This document shows positions 7,992-16,633 of a stretch of DNA of 55,498 nt, in pieces. Positions within the stretch are counted from its first letter, which is position 1. Each line of letters begins with the position of its first letter. Below the pieces are notes generated by a model. The model was not told the origin of the DNA. It searched no databases and was given only the letters and a program-made list of their open reading frames with translations. The stretch comes from Kiloniellaceae bacterium (GTDB lineage Bacteria; Pseudomonadota; Alphaproteobacteria; Kiloniellales; Kiloniellaceae). Made by a program: the position numbers and the translations under genes. The DNA is taken from assembly GCA_021776195.1 (NCBI GenBank), contig JAJFGK010000114.1, forward strand, positions 1 to 55,498. Reading direction: 5' to 3'.

Positions 7992-8972
7992 TTAGGCCCC
8001 GAGCCCCTTGTACCAGGTCTTGCGGTCGAAGTTGTGGGTCGCGTCGATCACCCGGACGGTGCCCGATTTGGACCGCATGACCAACGACTGGGTGGTGGCG
8101 CCATTGGCGGTCCGGCGCACGCCTTTCAGCAGCGAACCGTCGGTCACGCCGGTCGCGGCGAACATCACCTCGCCGTCGGCCAGCTCGCGCAGGCCGTACT
8201 TGCGGTCGAAATCGGTGATCCCCATGCGCGAGGCCCGGCCGCGCTCGTCGTCGTTGCGGAACACCAGACGGCCTTGCATCTGGCCGCCGATGCAGCGCAG
8301 CGCCGCCGCCGCCAGCACGCCCTCGGGCGCGCCGCCGGTGCCGACATACATATCGATGCCGCTGTCGGCGCTGCTGGTCGCCATCACCCCGGACACGTCG
8401 CCGTCGCCGATCAGGACAATGCGCGCGCCGGCCTCGCGGGTCTGGGCGATGATATCGGCGTGCCGCGGCCGATCGAGGATGCAAACCACCAGATCGGCGA
8501 TTTCGAGGGACCGCGCCTTGGCCAGGGCCGTCAGGTTCTCTTTCGGACTGGCATCGAGGTCGACAATCCCGTCCGGCAGGCCGCCGCCCACGGCGATCTT
8601 TTCCATATAGGTGTCGGGCGCGTTCAGGAAGCCGCCCTCCTCGGCCATGGCAATCACCGCCAGGGCGTTGGGGCCGCCCTTGGCGGTCAGGGTCGTGCCC
8701 TCCAGGGGATCCAGCGCGATATCGATATTGGGCCCGCCGCCGCCGACCTTCTCGCCAATAAAGAGCATCGGCGCTTCGTCGCGTTCGCCCTCGCCGATCA
8801 CCACCGTGCCGTCGATGGCCAGGCTGTTGAGCGATTCCCGCATGGCATTGACCGCGGCCTGGTCGGCGGCCTTTTCGTCGCCGCGCCCCATCAGGCGCGA
8901 TGCGGCCAGCGCCGCCGCCTCGGTGACCCGCACGACCTCGAGCGCCAGATTGCGCTCCATTCCGGTTTCCAT
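7992..8972 (-). CDS. glpX: Class II fructose-1,6-bisphosphatase GlpX
   Basis: 326 residues. It hydrolyses fructose-1,6-bisphosphate to fructose-6-phosphate in gluconeogenesis, in the cytoplasm, using divalent metal. The family signature is clear: G-E-G-E-R-D-E-A (60-67), L-D-P-L-E-G-T (87-93), and G-D-G-D-V-S-G about residue 190. It sits between hom and recJ on the same strand; 95 bases separate it from the hom stop, so it may be in the same transcript. Confidence 0.96.
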   Translation of the reverse strand: METGMERNLALEVVRVTEAAALAASRLMGRGDEKAADQAAVNAMRESLNSLAIDGTVVIGEGERDEAPMLFIGEKVGGGGPNIDIALDPLEGTTLTAKGGPNALAVIAMAEEGGFLNAPDTYMEKIAVGGGLPDGIVDLDASPKENLTALAKARSLEIADLVVCILDRPRHADIIAQTREAGARIVLIGDGDVSGVMATSSADSGIDMYVGTGGAPEGVLAAAALRCIGGQMQGRLVFRNDDERGRASRMGITDFDRKYGLRELADGEVMFAATGVTDGSLLKGVRRTANGATTQSLVMRSKSGTVRVIDATHNFDRKTWYKGLGA

Positions 8973-9067
8973 GGCATTCCTCCCTCAAGATTGGCGCTGT
9001 TTTATGGGGGCGCCGCTTTGTTGTTTTCTATTCTGGGTTTGCGATTCTGGCGTAGCAATTTCAGTGC

Positions 9068-10366
9068 CTAAAGAGCCTCGATGCGGATCATACAGGGGGC
9101 CTCGATCATCGCGGCGTCGCGCGCGATGACCCCCAGCGCCTGACGCATCTGGGCCTCGACCGTTTCGTGGGTGATGATCACCACCGGCACGGGCTCGCCC
9201 TCGCCATCGCCGCGGCCGTGCTGAATCATCGATTCCATTGAGATCTGGGCGTCGCGCAGGGCGGCCGCCACCGTGGCGATCACGCCAGGCTGGTCGCGCA
9301 CGGTCAGGCGGATGTAATAGCAACCGCGCCGTTCTTCCATGGCCAGGGCCCGGGGCTTGGCGAGAGCGTCGCCGGGCGCGACAAAGGGCGGCAGGCGGTT
9401 GCCGCGCGCCAAATCGACAATATCCGCGACCACCGCGGAGGCCGTCGGGCCGGCCCCGGCGCCAGCGCCCTCGGAGACGATCGAGCCGACAAAGTCGCCT
9501 TGCGCCACCACGGCATTGGTGACCCCCTCGACGGCGGCAATGGCATCGCTTTTGCGCACCATGCAGGCGTGAACCCGCTGTTCCAGGCCTTCGTCCGTCT
9601 GGCGGGCGATTCCCAACAACTTGATGCGGTAGCCCAGTTCCTCCGCCGAGGCGATGTCAAAGGCCGTGATATGACGGATACCCTCGATAAAGACATCCTC
9701 GAACGAGACCTCGCTGCCGAAAGCCAGTGCGGCCAGGATCGCCAGTTTATGGGCCGCATCGACACCGTCGATATCGAAGCCGGGGTCGGCCTCCGCGTAG
9801 CCCAGCCTTTGGGCCTCGGCCAGGACCACATCGAAATCGCGGCCGGTTTCGCGCATGGTGGTCAGGATGTAATTGCAGGTCCCGTTCAAAATCCCATAGA
9901 CCTGCGACACCTCGTTGGCCGCCATGCCTTCGCGCAGGGTCTTGATGATCGGGATTCCGCCGGCCACGGCGGCCTCGTATGCGACCGTGCATCCCTTCTC
10001 CGCCGCCCGGCGGGCGAGCGCGGCGCCGTGATGAGCGATCAGCGCCTTGTTCGCCGTCACCACGTCCTTGCCGGCATCGAGCGCCGCCTCGACGGCGGCC
10101 TTCGCGATCCCCTCGGAGCCCCCGATCAGCTCGACGAAAATCGCCGCCTCGGCCTCCCGCGCCATGGCCACGGCATCGTCGTACCAAACCGCCTGGGACA
10201 GATCGACGCCCCGATCCTTGCCTCGATCGCGCGATGAAACCGCGGCTACTTGCAGGACACGGCCGGCCCGCGCCGCCAGGCGACCGGCGTGGCGTTCGAG
10301 CAGGCCCAGGGTCCCGGCCCCTACGGTGCCCAGGCCCGCCACCGCGATGTTGATGGGTTGCTCCAA
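9068..10366 (-). CDS. hom: Homoserine dehydrogenase
   Basis: 432 residues. It reduces aspartate semialdehyde to homoserine, the branch point to threonine and methionine. An N-terminal Rossmann domain carries G-L-G-T-V-G (11-16); T-A-N-K107 supplies the conserved lysine; the catalytic domain (about 130-310) includes the N-G-T-C-N-Y-I-L stretch. A C-terminal ACT domain (about 350-430) is the usual site of feedback by threonine. It heads the hom-glpX-recJ run. Confidence 0.97.
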   Translation of the reverse strand: MEQPINIAVAGLGTVGAGTLGLLERHAGRLAARAGRVLQVAAVSSRDRGKDRGVDLSQAVWYDDAVAMAREAEAAIFVELIGGSEGIAKAAVEAALDAGKDVVTANKALIAHHGAALARRAAEKGCTVAYEAAVAGGIPIIKTLREGMAANEVSQVYGILNGTCNYILTTMRETGRDFDVVLAEAQRLGYAEADPGFDIDGVDAAHKLAILAALAFGSEVSFEDVFIEGIRHITAFDIASAEELGYRIKLLGIARQTDEGLEQRVHACMVRKSDAIAAVEGVTNAVVAQGDFVGSIVSEGAGAGAGPTASAVVADIVDLARGNRLPPFVAPGDALAKPRALAMEERRGCYYIRLTVRDQPGVIATVAAALRDAQISMESMIQHGRGDGEGEPVPVVIITHETVEAQMRQALGVIARDAAMIEAPCMIRIEAL

Positions 10367-10477
10367 GATATCGCTCCCGCTCGTAGATCAGGACAAAAAA
10401 CAGCAATAACGAATTGATTCAACTAGATAAACGAGAGACCCTGTCGCCAGAGAAACCCCGCGACCGCCCGTGATGTA

Positions 10478-11314
10478 TCAGAAGATCAGGAAGATTTCGG
10501 CGCGACGGTTGCCGGATTCACCGGTCGGCATGAACTCGTGATAGACCGGCTGCGCGTCGGCTCTCGCCTCGGTCCGCACCGAACCCTGCGGTGCGCCAAG
10601 CTTCGCCAGGGCGCTGGCGATGGCATTGGCCCGCTTCACGGAAATATTGAAGTTGGCGACCTGGTGCTGGGCCGGACTGGTGTTACCGGTGCGCGAGGAG
10701 GCATGTCCCACCACCATGATCTCGGCGCCGCGTTGGCGCTGCGACGCAATGACGCCGCGCAGCACTTCCAGGTCCGAGGCGTCGAGCGCCGCCGACCCGT
10801 GGCCGAAGAATATCACTGCCGCCAGGACAGACTGCCGCGGCGGGCTGTAGGTCGGCGCCGGAGGGGCTGTCGCAGGCACCGTCGCGACCTGGGGCTGGAC
10901 CGCCGATGGCGACTGCACCGTACTGGGAACGGATGGAATGGCCGGAACCGCACCCGTCAGCTGGCCGTTCTGGGAGGGCGCGGCCGGCACTTGGGGCTGC
11001 GCCAGGCTACCGCCGGCGACCAGGGTCTCGTCGCTGTACTGGGCATTGGCCCGGTCCGCCGCGAGACCCGCCGCGGTTTGGGCGCGAACCTCGGAGCTCG
11101 ACGCCACCCGGGGTTCGCTCGGAACCTGGGCGAGATTGGGAATTTGCGCATTCTCATCGACATTGGAGTCGGGAATTCCGGCTTCGTCGTCGCCGAACCA
11201 TTCCGTCGGATCGGCCCAGTCGGGCACGACGGAGCACCCCCCCAGCAGCAGCGGCAACAAGAGCAGCGGCACCATAAGTGTCCTAAAGTGAAGCTTTTCA
11301 CCCCACCGGTTCAT
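10478..11314 (-). CDS. OmpA-family outer-membrane lipoprotein
   Basis: 278 residues from the ATG at 11314, chosen over upstream in-frame starts because GGAGG lies 6 bases before it and the lipoprotein signal then begins correctly. The signal peptide ends in the lipobox L-L-G-G-C at about residue 26. A Pro/Gln/Ala-rich linker (about 60-165) leads to a C-terminal OmpA-like domain ending N-R-R-A-E-I, which binds peptidoglycan. Role: a Pal-like tether between outer membrane and cell wall (inferred). It is divergent from phaC across about 270 bases. Confidence 0.85.
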   Translation of the reverse strand: MNRWGEKLHFRTLMVPLLLLPLLLGGCSVVPDWADPTEWFGDDEAGIPDSNVDENAQIPNLAQVPSEPRVASSSEVRAQTAAGLAADRANAQYSDETLVAGGSLAQPQVPAAPSQNGQLTGAVPAIPSVPSTVQSPSAVQPQVATVPATAPPAPTYSPPRQSVLAAVIFFGHGSAALDASDLEVLRGVIASQRQRGAEIMVVGHASSRTGNTSPAQHQVANFNISVKRANAIASALAKLGAPQGSVRTEARADAQPVYHEFMPTGESGNRRAEIFLIF

Positions 11315-11467
11315 GGGCCCCTCCGTCACACTCTTTGGCAATAACATAGGTGCTCCCGCAGCGGTCTGGCGGCTGGAATGGAACAATTTATGCCTGGAGC
11401 CGCCCTTTTGCACAAGCCGCCATTCCGGGGCACAGCACGGTTCGAAAGCTTCACCGAACCAGCGCCC

Positions 11468-11495
11468 TTGACGATTCCGGTACCATCACTATGTT
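11468..11495 (+). promoter_or_regulatory. Likely phaC promoter
   Basis: TTGACG at 11468-11473 and TATGTT at 11490-11495 are separated by 16 bases, a good housekeeping-type match. Transcription would start near 11502, giving a leader of about 83 bases before the phaC ATG at 11585. Confidence 0.6.
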
Positions 11496-11584
11496 GCGCC
11501 GCAACCGATATTAGGCCGGTGCAGGCTGCCAAATTTGATGCAGCGCGGACAGGCAGGCACCCTCCATTGAATGGACCCACGCCC

Positions 11585-13420
11585 ATGAGCAGCAAAGCCT
11601 CCAACGGCCCGGCAGGCGACGCGCCGCAGGTCAAGATGCCCGATCCGGCAGCCATGACGGCCGCGATGACCAGCATCGCCGAGCGCAGCCAGAAACTGGT
11701 GACGGAGTTTCTGACCCGACAGGCCGAAGACGGCAACGGCAACGGCGGCGGCAATCCCGACCCCTTCAACCTGGGCAGCGCATTCCTGGAGATGACATCG
11801 CGCATGATGACCGACCCGGGTCGTCTGGTCGAAGCGCAGATGAACCTCTGGCAGGGTTACATGCAGCTTTGGCAGGACACGACCCAACGGATGATGGGCC
11901 AGGAGGTCGAGCCGCTGGTGCGGCCGGCGAGCGACGACCGGCGTTTCAAGGACAGCGCCTGGGAGGAGAACCAGGTCTTCGATTTCATCAAGCAGTCCTA
12001 TCTGCTGACCGCGCGCTGGATGCAGTCCTCGGTCAAGGAGGTCGAGGGGCTCGATCCCAAGACCGCCCAGAAGATCGATTTCTACACCCGGCAGTTCGTC
12101 GATGCCCTGGCCCCCTCGAACTTCGTCCTGACCAATCCCGAGGCCCTGCGGGCGACGGTGGAGAGCGGCGGCGAAAACCTGGTCAAGGGCCTGGAAAACC
12201 TGCTCAGCGATCTGGAAGACGGCAAGGGCAAGCTCAAGATCAAAATGACCGACGCCGAGGCCTTCGAACTCGGCAGCAACATCGCGATCACGCCTGGCGC
12301 CGTGGTCTACCGCAACGACCTGATGGAGCTGCTGCAGTTCACCCCGAGCACGGAGAAGGTCTACAAGCGCCCGCTGCTGATCATCCCGCCCTGGATCAAC
12401 AAATACTACATCCTCGATCTGCGCGAGAAGAACTCCTTCATCAAGTGGGCGGTGGGCGAAGGCCACACGGTCTTTTGCGTCTCCTGGGTCAATCCCGACG
12501 AGAAGCTGGCCCAGAAGACCTTCGAGGACTACATGGTCGAGGCCCCGCTGGCCGCGCTCGACGCCATCGAGCAGGCGACCGGCGAGAAAGATGTCAATGT
12601 CATCGGCTATTGCCTGGGCGGCACCCTGCTGGCCGCCACCCTGGCCTACATGACGGCCAAGAAGGACGAGCGCATCAAGTCCGCGACCTTCTTCACCACC
12701 CTGACAGATTTCACCGACCCGGGCGAACTGGGGGTCTTCATCGACGAGGCCCAACTCGAAAGCCTGGAGCGCAAGATGAACGAGCGCGGCTATCTTGAGG
12801 GCTCCGAGATGGCGACCACTTTCAACATGCTGCGCGCCAACGACCTGATCTGGTCCTTCGTGGTCAACAACTACCTGCTGGGCAAGGACCCCTTCCCCTT
12901 CGACCTGCTCTATTGGAATAGCGATTCGACCCGCATGCCGGCGGCCATGCATTCCTTTTATCTGCGCAAAATGTATCAGGAGAACCTGCTCAAGGAGCCC
13001 GGCGGCATCACCCTGCTGAACGAGCCGATCGACCTGACCAGGATCAAGACGCCGGCCTTCATGATCTCCACCCGCGAGGATCATATCGCGCCCTGGAAGT
13101 CGACCTACGCCCTGACCCAGATGCTGTCGGGCCCGGTCAAGTTCGTCCTGGCCGCCTCCGGCCATATCGCCGGCGTGGTCAACCCGCCGGCCTCGAACAA
13201 GTACTGCCACTGGACCAACGACAAGAACCCCAAGGACCCGGACAAGTGGTTCGAAAGCGCGGCCGAGCATCCTGGCTCCTGGTGGCCGGCCTGGTCGAAG
13301 TGGGTCGCGCGCAAGGCCGGCGCCAAGGTCGCCGCCCGCGAGCCCGGCGCTGGCAAGCTGCCGGTGCTGGAGGCCGCGCCCGGCAGCTACGTGCGAGTCA
13401 AGTCGGCGGTCGAGAACTAG
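11585..13420 (+). CDS. phaC: Class I poly(3-hydroxyalkanoate) synthase PhaC
   Basis: 611 residues from the ATG at 11585; the frame is open further upstream but that stretch overlaps the promoter. PhaC polymerises hydroxyacyl-CoA into storage granules. It has an alpha/beta-hydrolase fold with the lipase-like box G-Y-C343-L-G-G; D499 (R-E-D-H-I-A-P-W) and H527 (S-G-H-I-A-G) complete the triad. An N-terminal helical domain precedes it, with a Gly/Asn-rich stretch at about residues 53-58. The length fits class I (single-subunit) enzymes. No phaA, phaB or phasin gene is adjacent. Confidence 0.96.
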   Translation: MSSKASNGPAGDAPQVKMPDPAAMTAAMTSIAERSQKLVTEFLTRQAEDGNGNGGGNPDPFNLGSAFLEMTSRMMTDPGRLVEAQMNLWQGYMQLWQDTTQRMMGQEVEPLVRPASDDRRFKDSAWEENQVFDFIKQSYLLTARWMQSSVKEVEGLDPKTAQKIDFYTRQFVDALAPSNFVLTNPEALRATVESGGENLVKGLENLLSDLEDGKGKLKIKMTDAEAFELGSNIAITPGAVVYRNDLMELLQFTPSTEKVYKRPLLIIPPWINKYYILDLREKNSFIKWAVGEGHTVFCVSWVNPDEKLAQKTFEDYMVEAPLAALDAIEQATGEKDVNVIGYCLGGTLLAATLAYMTAKKDERIKSATFFTTLTDFTDPGELGVFIDEAQLESLERKMNERGYLEGSEMATTFNMLRANDLIWSFVVNNYLLGKDPFPFDLLYWNSDSTRMPAAMHSFYLRKMYQENLLKEPGGITLLNEPIDLTRIKTPAFMISTREDHIAPWKSTYALTQMLSGPVKFVLAASGHIAGVVNPPASNKYCHWTNDKNPKDPDKWFESAAEHPGSWWPAWSKWVARKAGAKVAAREPGAGKLPVLEAAPGSYVRVKSAVEN

Positions 13421-13432
13421 ATCAGAACGTCC

Positions 13433-14305
13433 TCAGCGACGCCACAGCACGGGAAAGCAGTCTTCCGGCATGGGGTCGCCCGGCTTCAGGCCGATATCGC
13501 CGAGCGGCGGGGACATTTCGCCGGGGCGGATGCAGTAGACGACGTCGTCGCCGAGCCAGCGGGTCGAAAAGGCGCGCCGCCGGTCTTTCACCAAGCCCGA
13601 GCCAGTGCCGTGCAGGGTGCGGAAGTCGAAAACAACGGTATCCCCCGGCTCCAGGTCCCAGCCGCGCAGATCATAGGTCGCGTCGCCGGCCGCGATATCC
13701 GGGACCGGGCTCATGCTCGCATCCTCCGTGTTGAAGTCGGCGCCGTCGAGAAAGACCCGCGGGTAGAAGACCTTGCCCCAGCGGTGCGAGCCCGCGACGA
13801 AACGCACGGCCACCTCCTCGGTCATGGCATCCAGGGCAACATAGACCGAAGCGGTCTGCGTCCCCTCGACGCAGTAGTAGGGCATATCCTGATGCCAGGG
13901 CGTCGCCCGTGAGGTGCCCGGCTCTTTCAGAAAACAGTGCTCGTGGAAGAACTGCGCCCGCCGCGCGCCCATGAGCTGGCCGGCCAGGGCCGCCGCCGGG
14001 GAGCCGAGGACGAAGTCGCGGTACTCCGGTATCCGATGCCAGTTGCAGTAGCTGTCGAAGAAGCGCCCCGGCGCACCGCTCGGGTTGCTCTCGCAGGGAA
14101 AGGCATAGGCCTCAGGCGCGGCGAGGTTGCGCTCCAGGCCGGCGCGCAGAGGCTCGACCCAGTCGGCAAAGGCCCCGCGCAGCAGCACCACGCCGTCACG
14201 CCGGTAGCTCTCGAGCGTGGCAGGGTCGAGCGCCATGGCAGCCGGCGGCGCGCGCCGCGCCAGGGCCTCGGCCAGGTCCGGCCCGGGCCGCCAGTCGACG
14301 GTCAT
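13433..14305 (-). CDS. Phytanoyl-CoA dioxygenase (PhyH) family protein
   Basis: 290 residues from the ATG at 14305, which follows the upstream gene's stop and has GGGGGTGAGGG about 10 bases before it; three further in-frame ATGs lie in a 15-base tandem repeat at 14326-14365. PhyH enzymes are Fe(II)/2-oxoglutarate oxygenases. The iron triad is visible: H138-x-D140 and H232, with Arg242-244 placed to hold 2-oxoglutarate. The substrate cannot be read from sequence. It is the last gene of a five-gene minus-strand run and converges on phaC with a 12-base gap. Confidence 0.85.
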   Translation of the reverse strand: MTVDWRPGPDLAEALARRAPPAAMALDPATLESYRRDGVVLLRGAFADWVEPLRAGLERNLAAPEAYAFPCESNPSGAPGRFFDSYCNWHRIPEYRDFVLGSPAAALAGQLMGARRAQFFHEHCFLKEPGTSRATPWHQDMPYYCVEGTQTASVYVALDAMTEEVAVRFVAGSHRWGKVFYPRVFLDGADFNTEDASMSPVPDIAAGDATYDLRGWDLEPGDTVVFDFRTLHGTGSGLVKDRRRAFSTRWLGDDVVYCIRPGEMSPPLGDIGLKPGDPMPEDCFPVLWRR

Positions 14306-14318
14306 CCGGTTGAAGCCC

Positions 14319-15347
14319 TCACCCCCTTGCATGGCCCCCCCTTGCATGGCCCCCTCTTGCATGGCGCAGTCCTCCGATCCTCTCGCAGGCGCCGACGGCC
14401 TCGTCGACGATGCGGTCGATGATAGCCTCGGCCGGCTCGATGGCATCGGCAAAGCAGGCGCCCTGGCCATAGTCCAGCATACCCTTGGTCAGATCGCCGG
14501 TGGCATAGGCCTCGCGGGTCTGACCGCCTTCCACCAGGGGCCGGTAGCTTTCGAAGTCGAGGATGCCCTGGTCCTCCAGCGCGGCCACCGCCTCCGCCGC
14601 GTCGTTGCGCAGCACCCGGTGGTGGTTCCTGAAAACCTGCATGATGACCATGCTGTCGAGCTCGCTGCCGGCGACGATCCGCTCCTTGATCGCCCGATGC
14701 GACCAGATCTCCTCCGACACCAGCATGCGGGTGCCCATCAGGACACCGTCGCAACCCATCGCCAGGGCGGCCGCGAGCTGCTGACCGGTGCCGATGCCGC
14801 CGCCGAGGATCACCGGGATCGAGAGCTTTTGCGGACCCAGGGTGCCCTGAACCATCGAGCCGATCATCATGTAGCCCGGGTGGCCGCCGCACTCCGCGCC
14901 AACAACGATGACGGCGTCGACCCCGGCCTTCTCGGCACTGAGGGCAAAGCGCACGGCGGGGACCTTGTGAATCACCGTGACCCCGGCTTCCTTCAGGGCC
15001 GGCAGGATCTTGGCGGGCTGGCCGCCGGCGCTCTCGACCACGCCGACGCCCTCGGTCGCGATCACATCGAGATAGGGCAGCAGGCGGTCGTTGGCGTCGT
15101 CGCGCATGGAAATGTAGAGATTGACGCCAAAGAGCTTGCCGCCGGTCAGGTCGCGGCACTTCTGGATCTCGTCGCGCAGCTTCGCCGGCTCGCCGCAGGT
15201 CAGGGCCGAGATGAAACCGAGCGAGCCCGCGTTGACCGCGGCGGCCACGTAGGCAGCGTCGGCCAGCCACATGAGCCCGCCGCAGAGGATCGGGTGCCGG
15301 ATGCCGAGCAGATCGGTCAGCCGGGTCGAAAAAACCGCGTCACGCAA
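14319..15347 (-). CDS. Nitronate monooxygenase family flavoprotein
   Basis: 342 residues, TIM-barrel FMN enzyme of the 2-nitropropane dioxygenase / nitronate monooxygenase family. Typical features are R-H-P-I-L-C-G-G-L-M near the start, G-A-E-C-G-G-H (about 152-158) and the phosphate-binding G-G-G-I-G-T-G (about 182-188). Such enzymes oxidise alkyl nitronates, though many relatives act as enoyl reductases, so the substrate is open. The C-terminus is extended by H-A-R-G-G repeats encoded by the 15-base tandem repeat that also lies ahead of the PhyH start. Confidence 0.85.
   Translation of the reverse strand: MRDAVFSTRLTDLLGIRHPILCGGLMWLADAAYVAAAVNAGSLGFISALTCGEPAKLRDEIQKCRDLTGGKLFGVNLYISMRDDANDRLLPYLDVIATEGVGVVESAGGQPAKILPALKEAGVTVIHKVPAVRFALSAEKAGVDAVIVVGAECGGHPGYMMIGSMVQGTLGPQKLSIPVILGGGIGTGQQLAAALAMGCDGVLMGTRMLVSEEIWSHRAIKERIVAGSELDSMVIMQVFRNHHRVLRNDAAEAVAALEDQGILDFESYRPLVEGGQTREAYATGDLTKGMLDYGQGACFADAIEPAEAIIDRIVDEAVGACERIGGLRHARGGHARGGHARG
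14326..14365. repeat. 15-base tandem repeat at the NMO/PhyH gene junction
   Basis: Nearly three copies of CTTGCATGGCCCCCC (plus strand). Because the unit is a multiple of three, both overlapping frames stay open: one encodes H-A-R-G-G at the end of the monooxygenase, the other M-Q-G-G-A upstream of PhyH. Each unit on the minus strand carries a G-run and an ATG. Confidence 0.8.
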
Positions 15348-15350
15348 GTC

Positions 15351-15938
15351 TCACGCCCCCTTGTCGCCCTGGCCTTTATCCCCGTGTCCGGCGGCCCGGT
15401 ACTCGGCGCCCAGCTCGCCATAGACCTGGGCCACATAATGAAAGTCCTCGTAGTCCGCGTCGCCGAGATCGCGTCGATGCTTCGCCGGCACCCCGGCCCA
15501 GAGCTGGCCGGCGGGCACGACCTTGTTCGGCGAGACCACGGCGCCGGCGGCGACCAGCGCCCGGCCCTCGACCCGGGCGCCGTCGAGCACCACCGCGCGC
15601 ATGCCGACAAAGCAGCCGCTCTCCAGGGTACAGGCATGGATCAACGCCATGTGGCCGACCGTCACATTGTCGCCGATGTGGGTCGGCATGCCGCCGCCGT
15701 GAATGCGATAGTCCTGGCCCGACCGGTCGCTGTTCACGTGGACGATGGTGCCGTCCTGCAGATTGCTGTTGCGCCCGACACGGATGGCGTTCAGGTCGCC
15801 GCGCAGCACGCAGCCGTACCAGATCGAACTGCCGGCGCCGATCTCGACGTCGCCGATGATGACGGCGGTCTCGGCGACAAAGGCCTCGGCGTGGATCTTC
15901 GGGGCGAGCCCGCGGAAGGGCAGGATCATGGCACACAT
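15351..15938 (-). CDS. Gamma-carbonic anhydrase family protein
   Basis: 195 residues. A left-handed beta-helix of hexapeptide repeats ([LIV]-G-x-x-x-x), with the three metal-binding histidines at H67, H96 and H101, the 5-residue spacing of the last pair being typical. Members are trimers; some hydrate CO2, others (PaaY/CaiE-like) act on thioesters or have a structural role. The ATG at 15938 is used; another at 15929 is possible. It ends 4 bases before the monooxygenase start. Confidence 0.9.
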   Translation of the reverse strand: MCAMILPFRGLAPKIHAEAFVAETAVIIGDVEIGAGSSIWYGCVLRGDLNAIRVGRNSNLQDGTIVHVNSDRSGQDYRIHGGGMPTHIGDNVTVGHMALIHACTLESGCFVGMRAVVLDGARVEGRALVAAGAVVSPNKVVPAGQLWAGVPAKHRRDLGDADYEDFHYVAQVYGELGAEYRAAGHGDKGQGDKGA

Positions 15939-15960
15939 GGGAGGGGCGCTCTTTTCCGAT

Positions 15961-16602
15961 TCAAGGTTTGGCGGCGATGATCGCCCGCGTTTCGCGGAAC
16001 AGGGGGCCGATGACCGGCCGCTCCAGAACAAGATCGAAGCAACGCTTGATCGCCGGATAGGGCTCGAAGATCTCCTGTGGGGGGTGGCAGAGCGCCCAGT
16101 AGGCCAGGCAGAGGTCGACCAGGCTGAAACGGGCGCCCAGGTGATAGGGCCCCCGCGCCGCCAAATGGGCTTCCACCACCGACCAGCGCTCCAGTGCCAT
16201 CTCCCGGGCCCTGGCCCGAATGCGCTCCGTGTCGCCCGGGTCGGTCGAGTAGCGCTCGGCATAGAAGCTGCGCTTCATCGCCGGCTGCAGGTCGTCGCAG
16301 AAATAAAACAGCTTGGCGAGAAACAGACCGCGCTGGGGATCGTCGGTCCGGGGTGCCAGGTCCTCCAGGCCATGCCGTTCGGCGAGATACAGCATGATGG
16401 CCGGGGTCTCGTGGAGGATCTCGCCTTCCGGGGTCACCAGCGCCGGGACGAAGCCGGCCGGATTGGTCGCCAGGAACTCGGCGTCCCGGTGTTCGCCCTT
16501 GCGGATATCCACGGAGCGCTGCTCGTAGGCCAGGCCGCCTTCCCGCAACACCGCCTCGACCAGGATCGAGCGGGTAAAGCGATGACCATAGAGAATGTAC
16601 AA
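15961..16602 (-). CDS. Glutathione S-transferase family protein
   Basis: 213 residues if started at TTG 16602, which has AAAGGGG 6 bases upstream; an in-frame ATG at 16695 would force a long overlap with the methyltransferase gene and add a tail untypical of the family. The thioredoxin-like N-terminal domain contains N-P-A-G-F-V-P-A-L and E-T-P-A-I-M-x-Y-L (glutathione-binding region), followed by an all-helical C-terminal domain. The substrate is unknown; it probably belongs with the surrounding enzyme cluster. Confidence 0.82.
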   Translation of the reverse strand: MYILYGHRFTRSILVEAVLREGGLAYEQRSVDIRKGEHRDAEFLATNPAGFVPALVTPEGEILHETPAIMLYLAERHGLEDLAPRTDDPQRGLFLAKLFYFCDDLQPAMKRSFYAERYSTDPGDTERIRARAREMALERWSVVEAHLAARGPYHLGARFSLVDLCLAYWALCHPPQEIFEPYPAIKRCFDLVLERPVIGPLFRETRAIIAAKP

Positions 16603-16633
16603 GCTGCGCCCCTTTGTTTTCCGCTGTCGACCG

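Noticed and set aside
11489..13270. A 593-residue open frame opposite phaC
   Set aside because: Shadow of the strong codon bias of phaC; low-complexity composition and no ribosome site.
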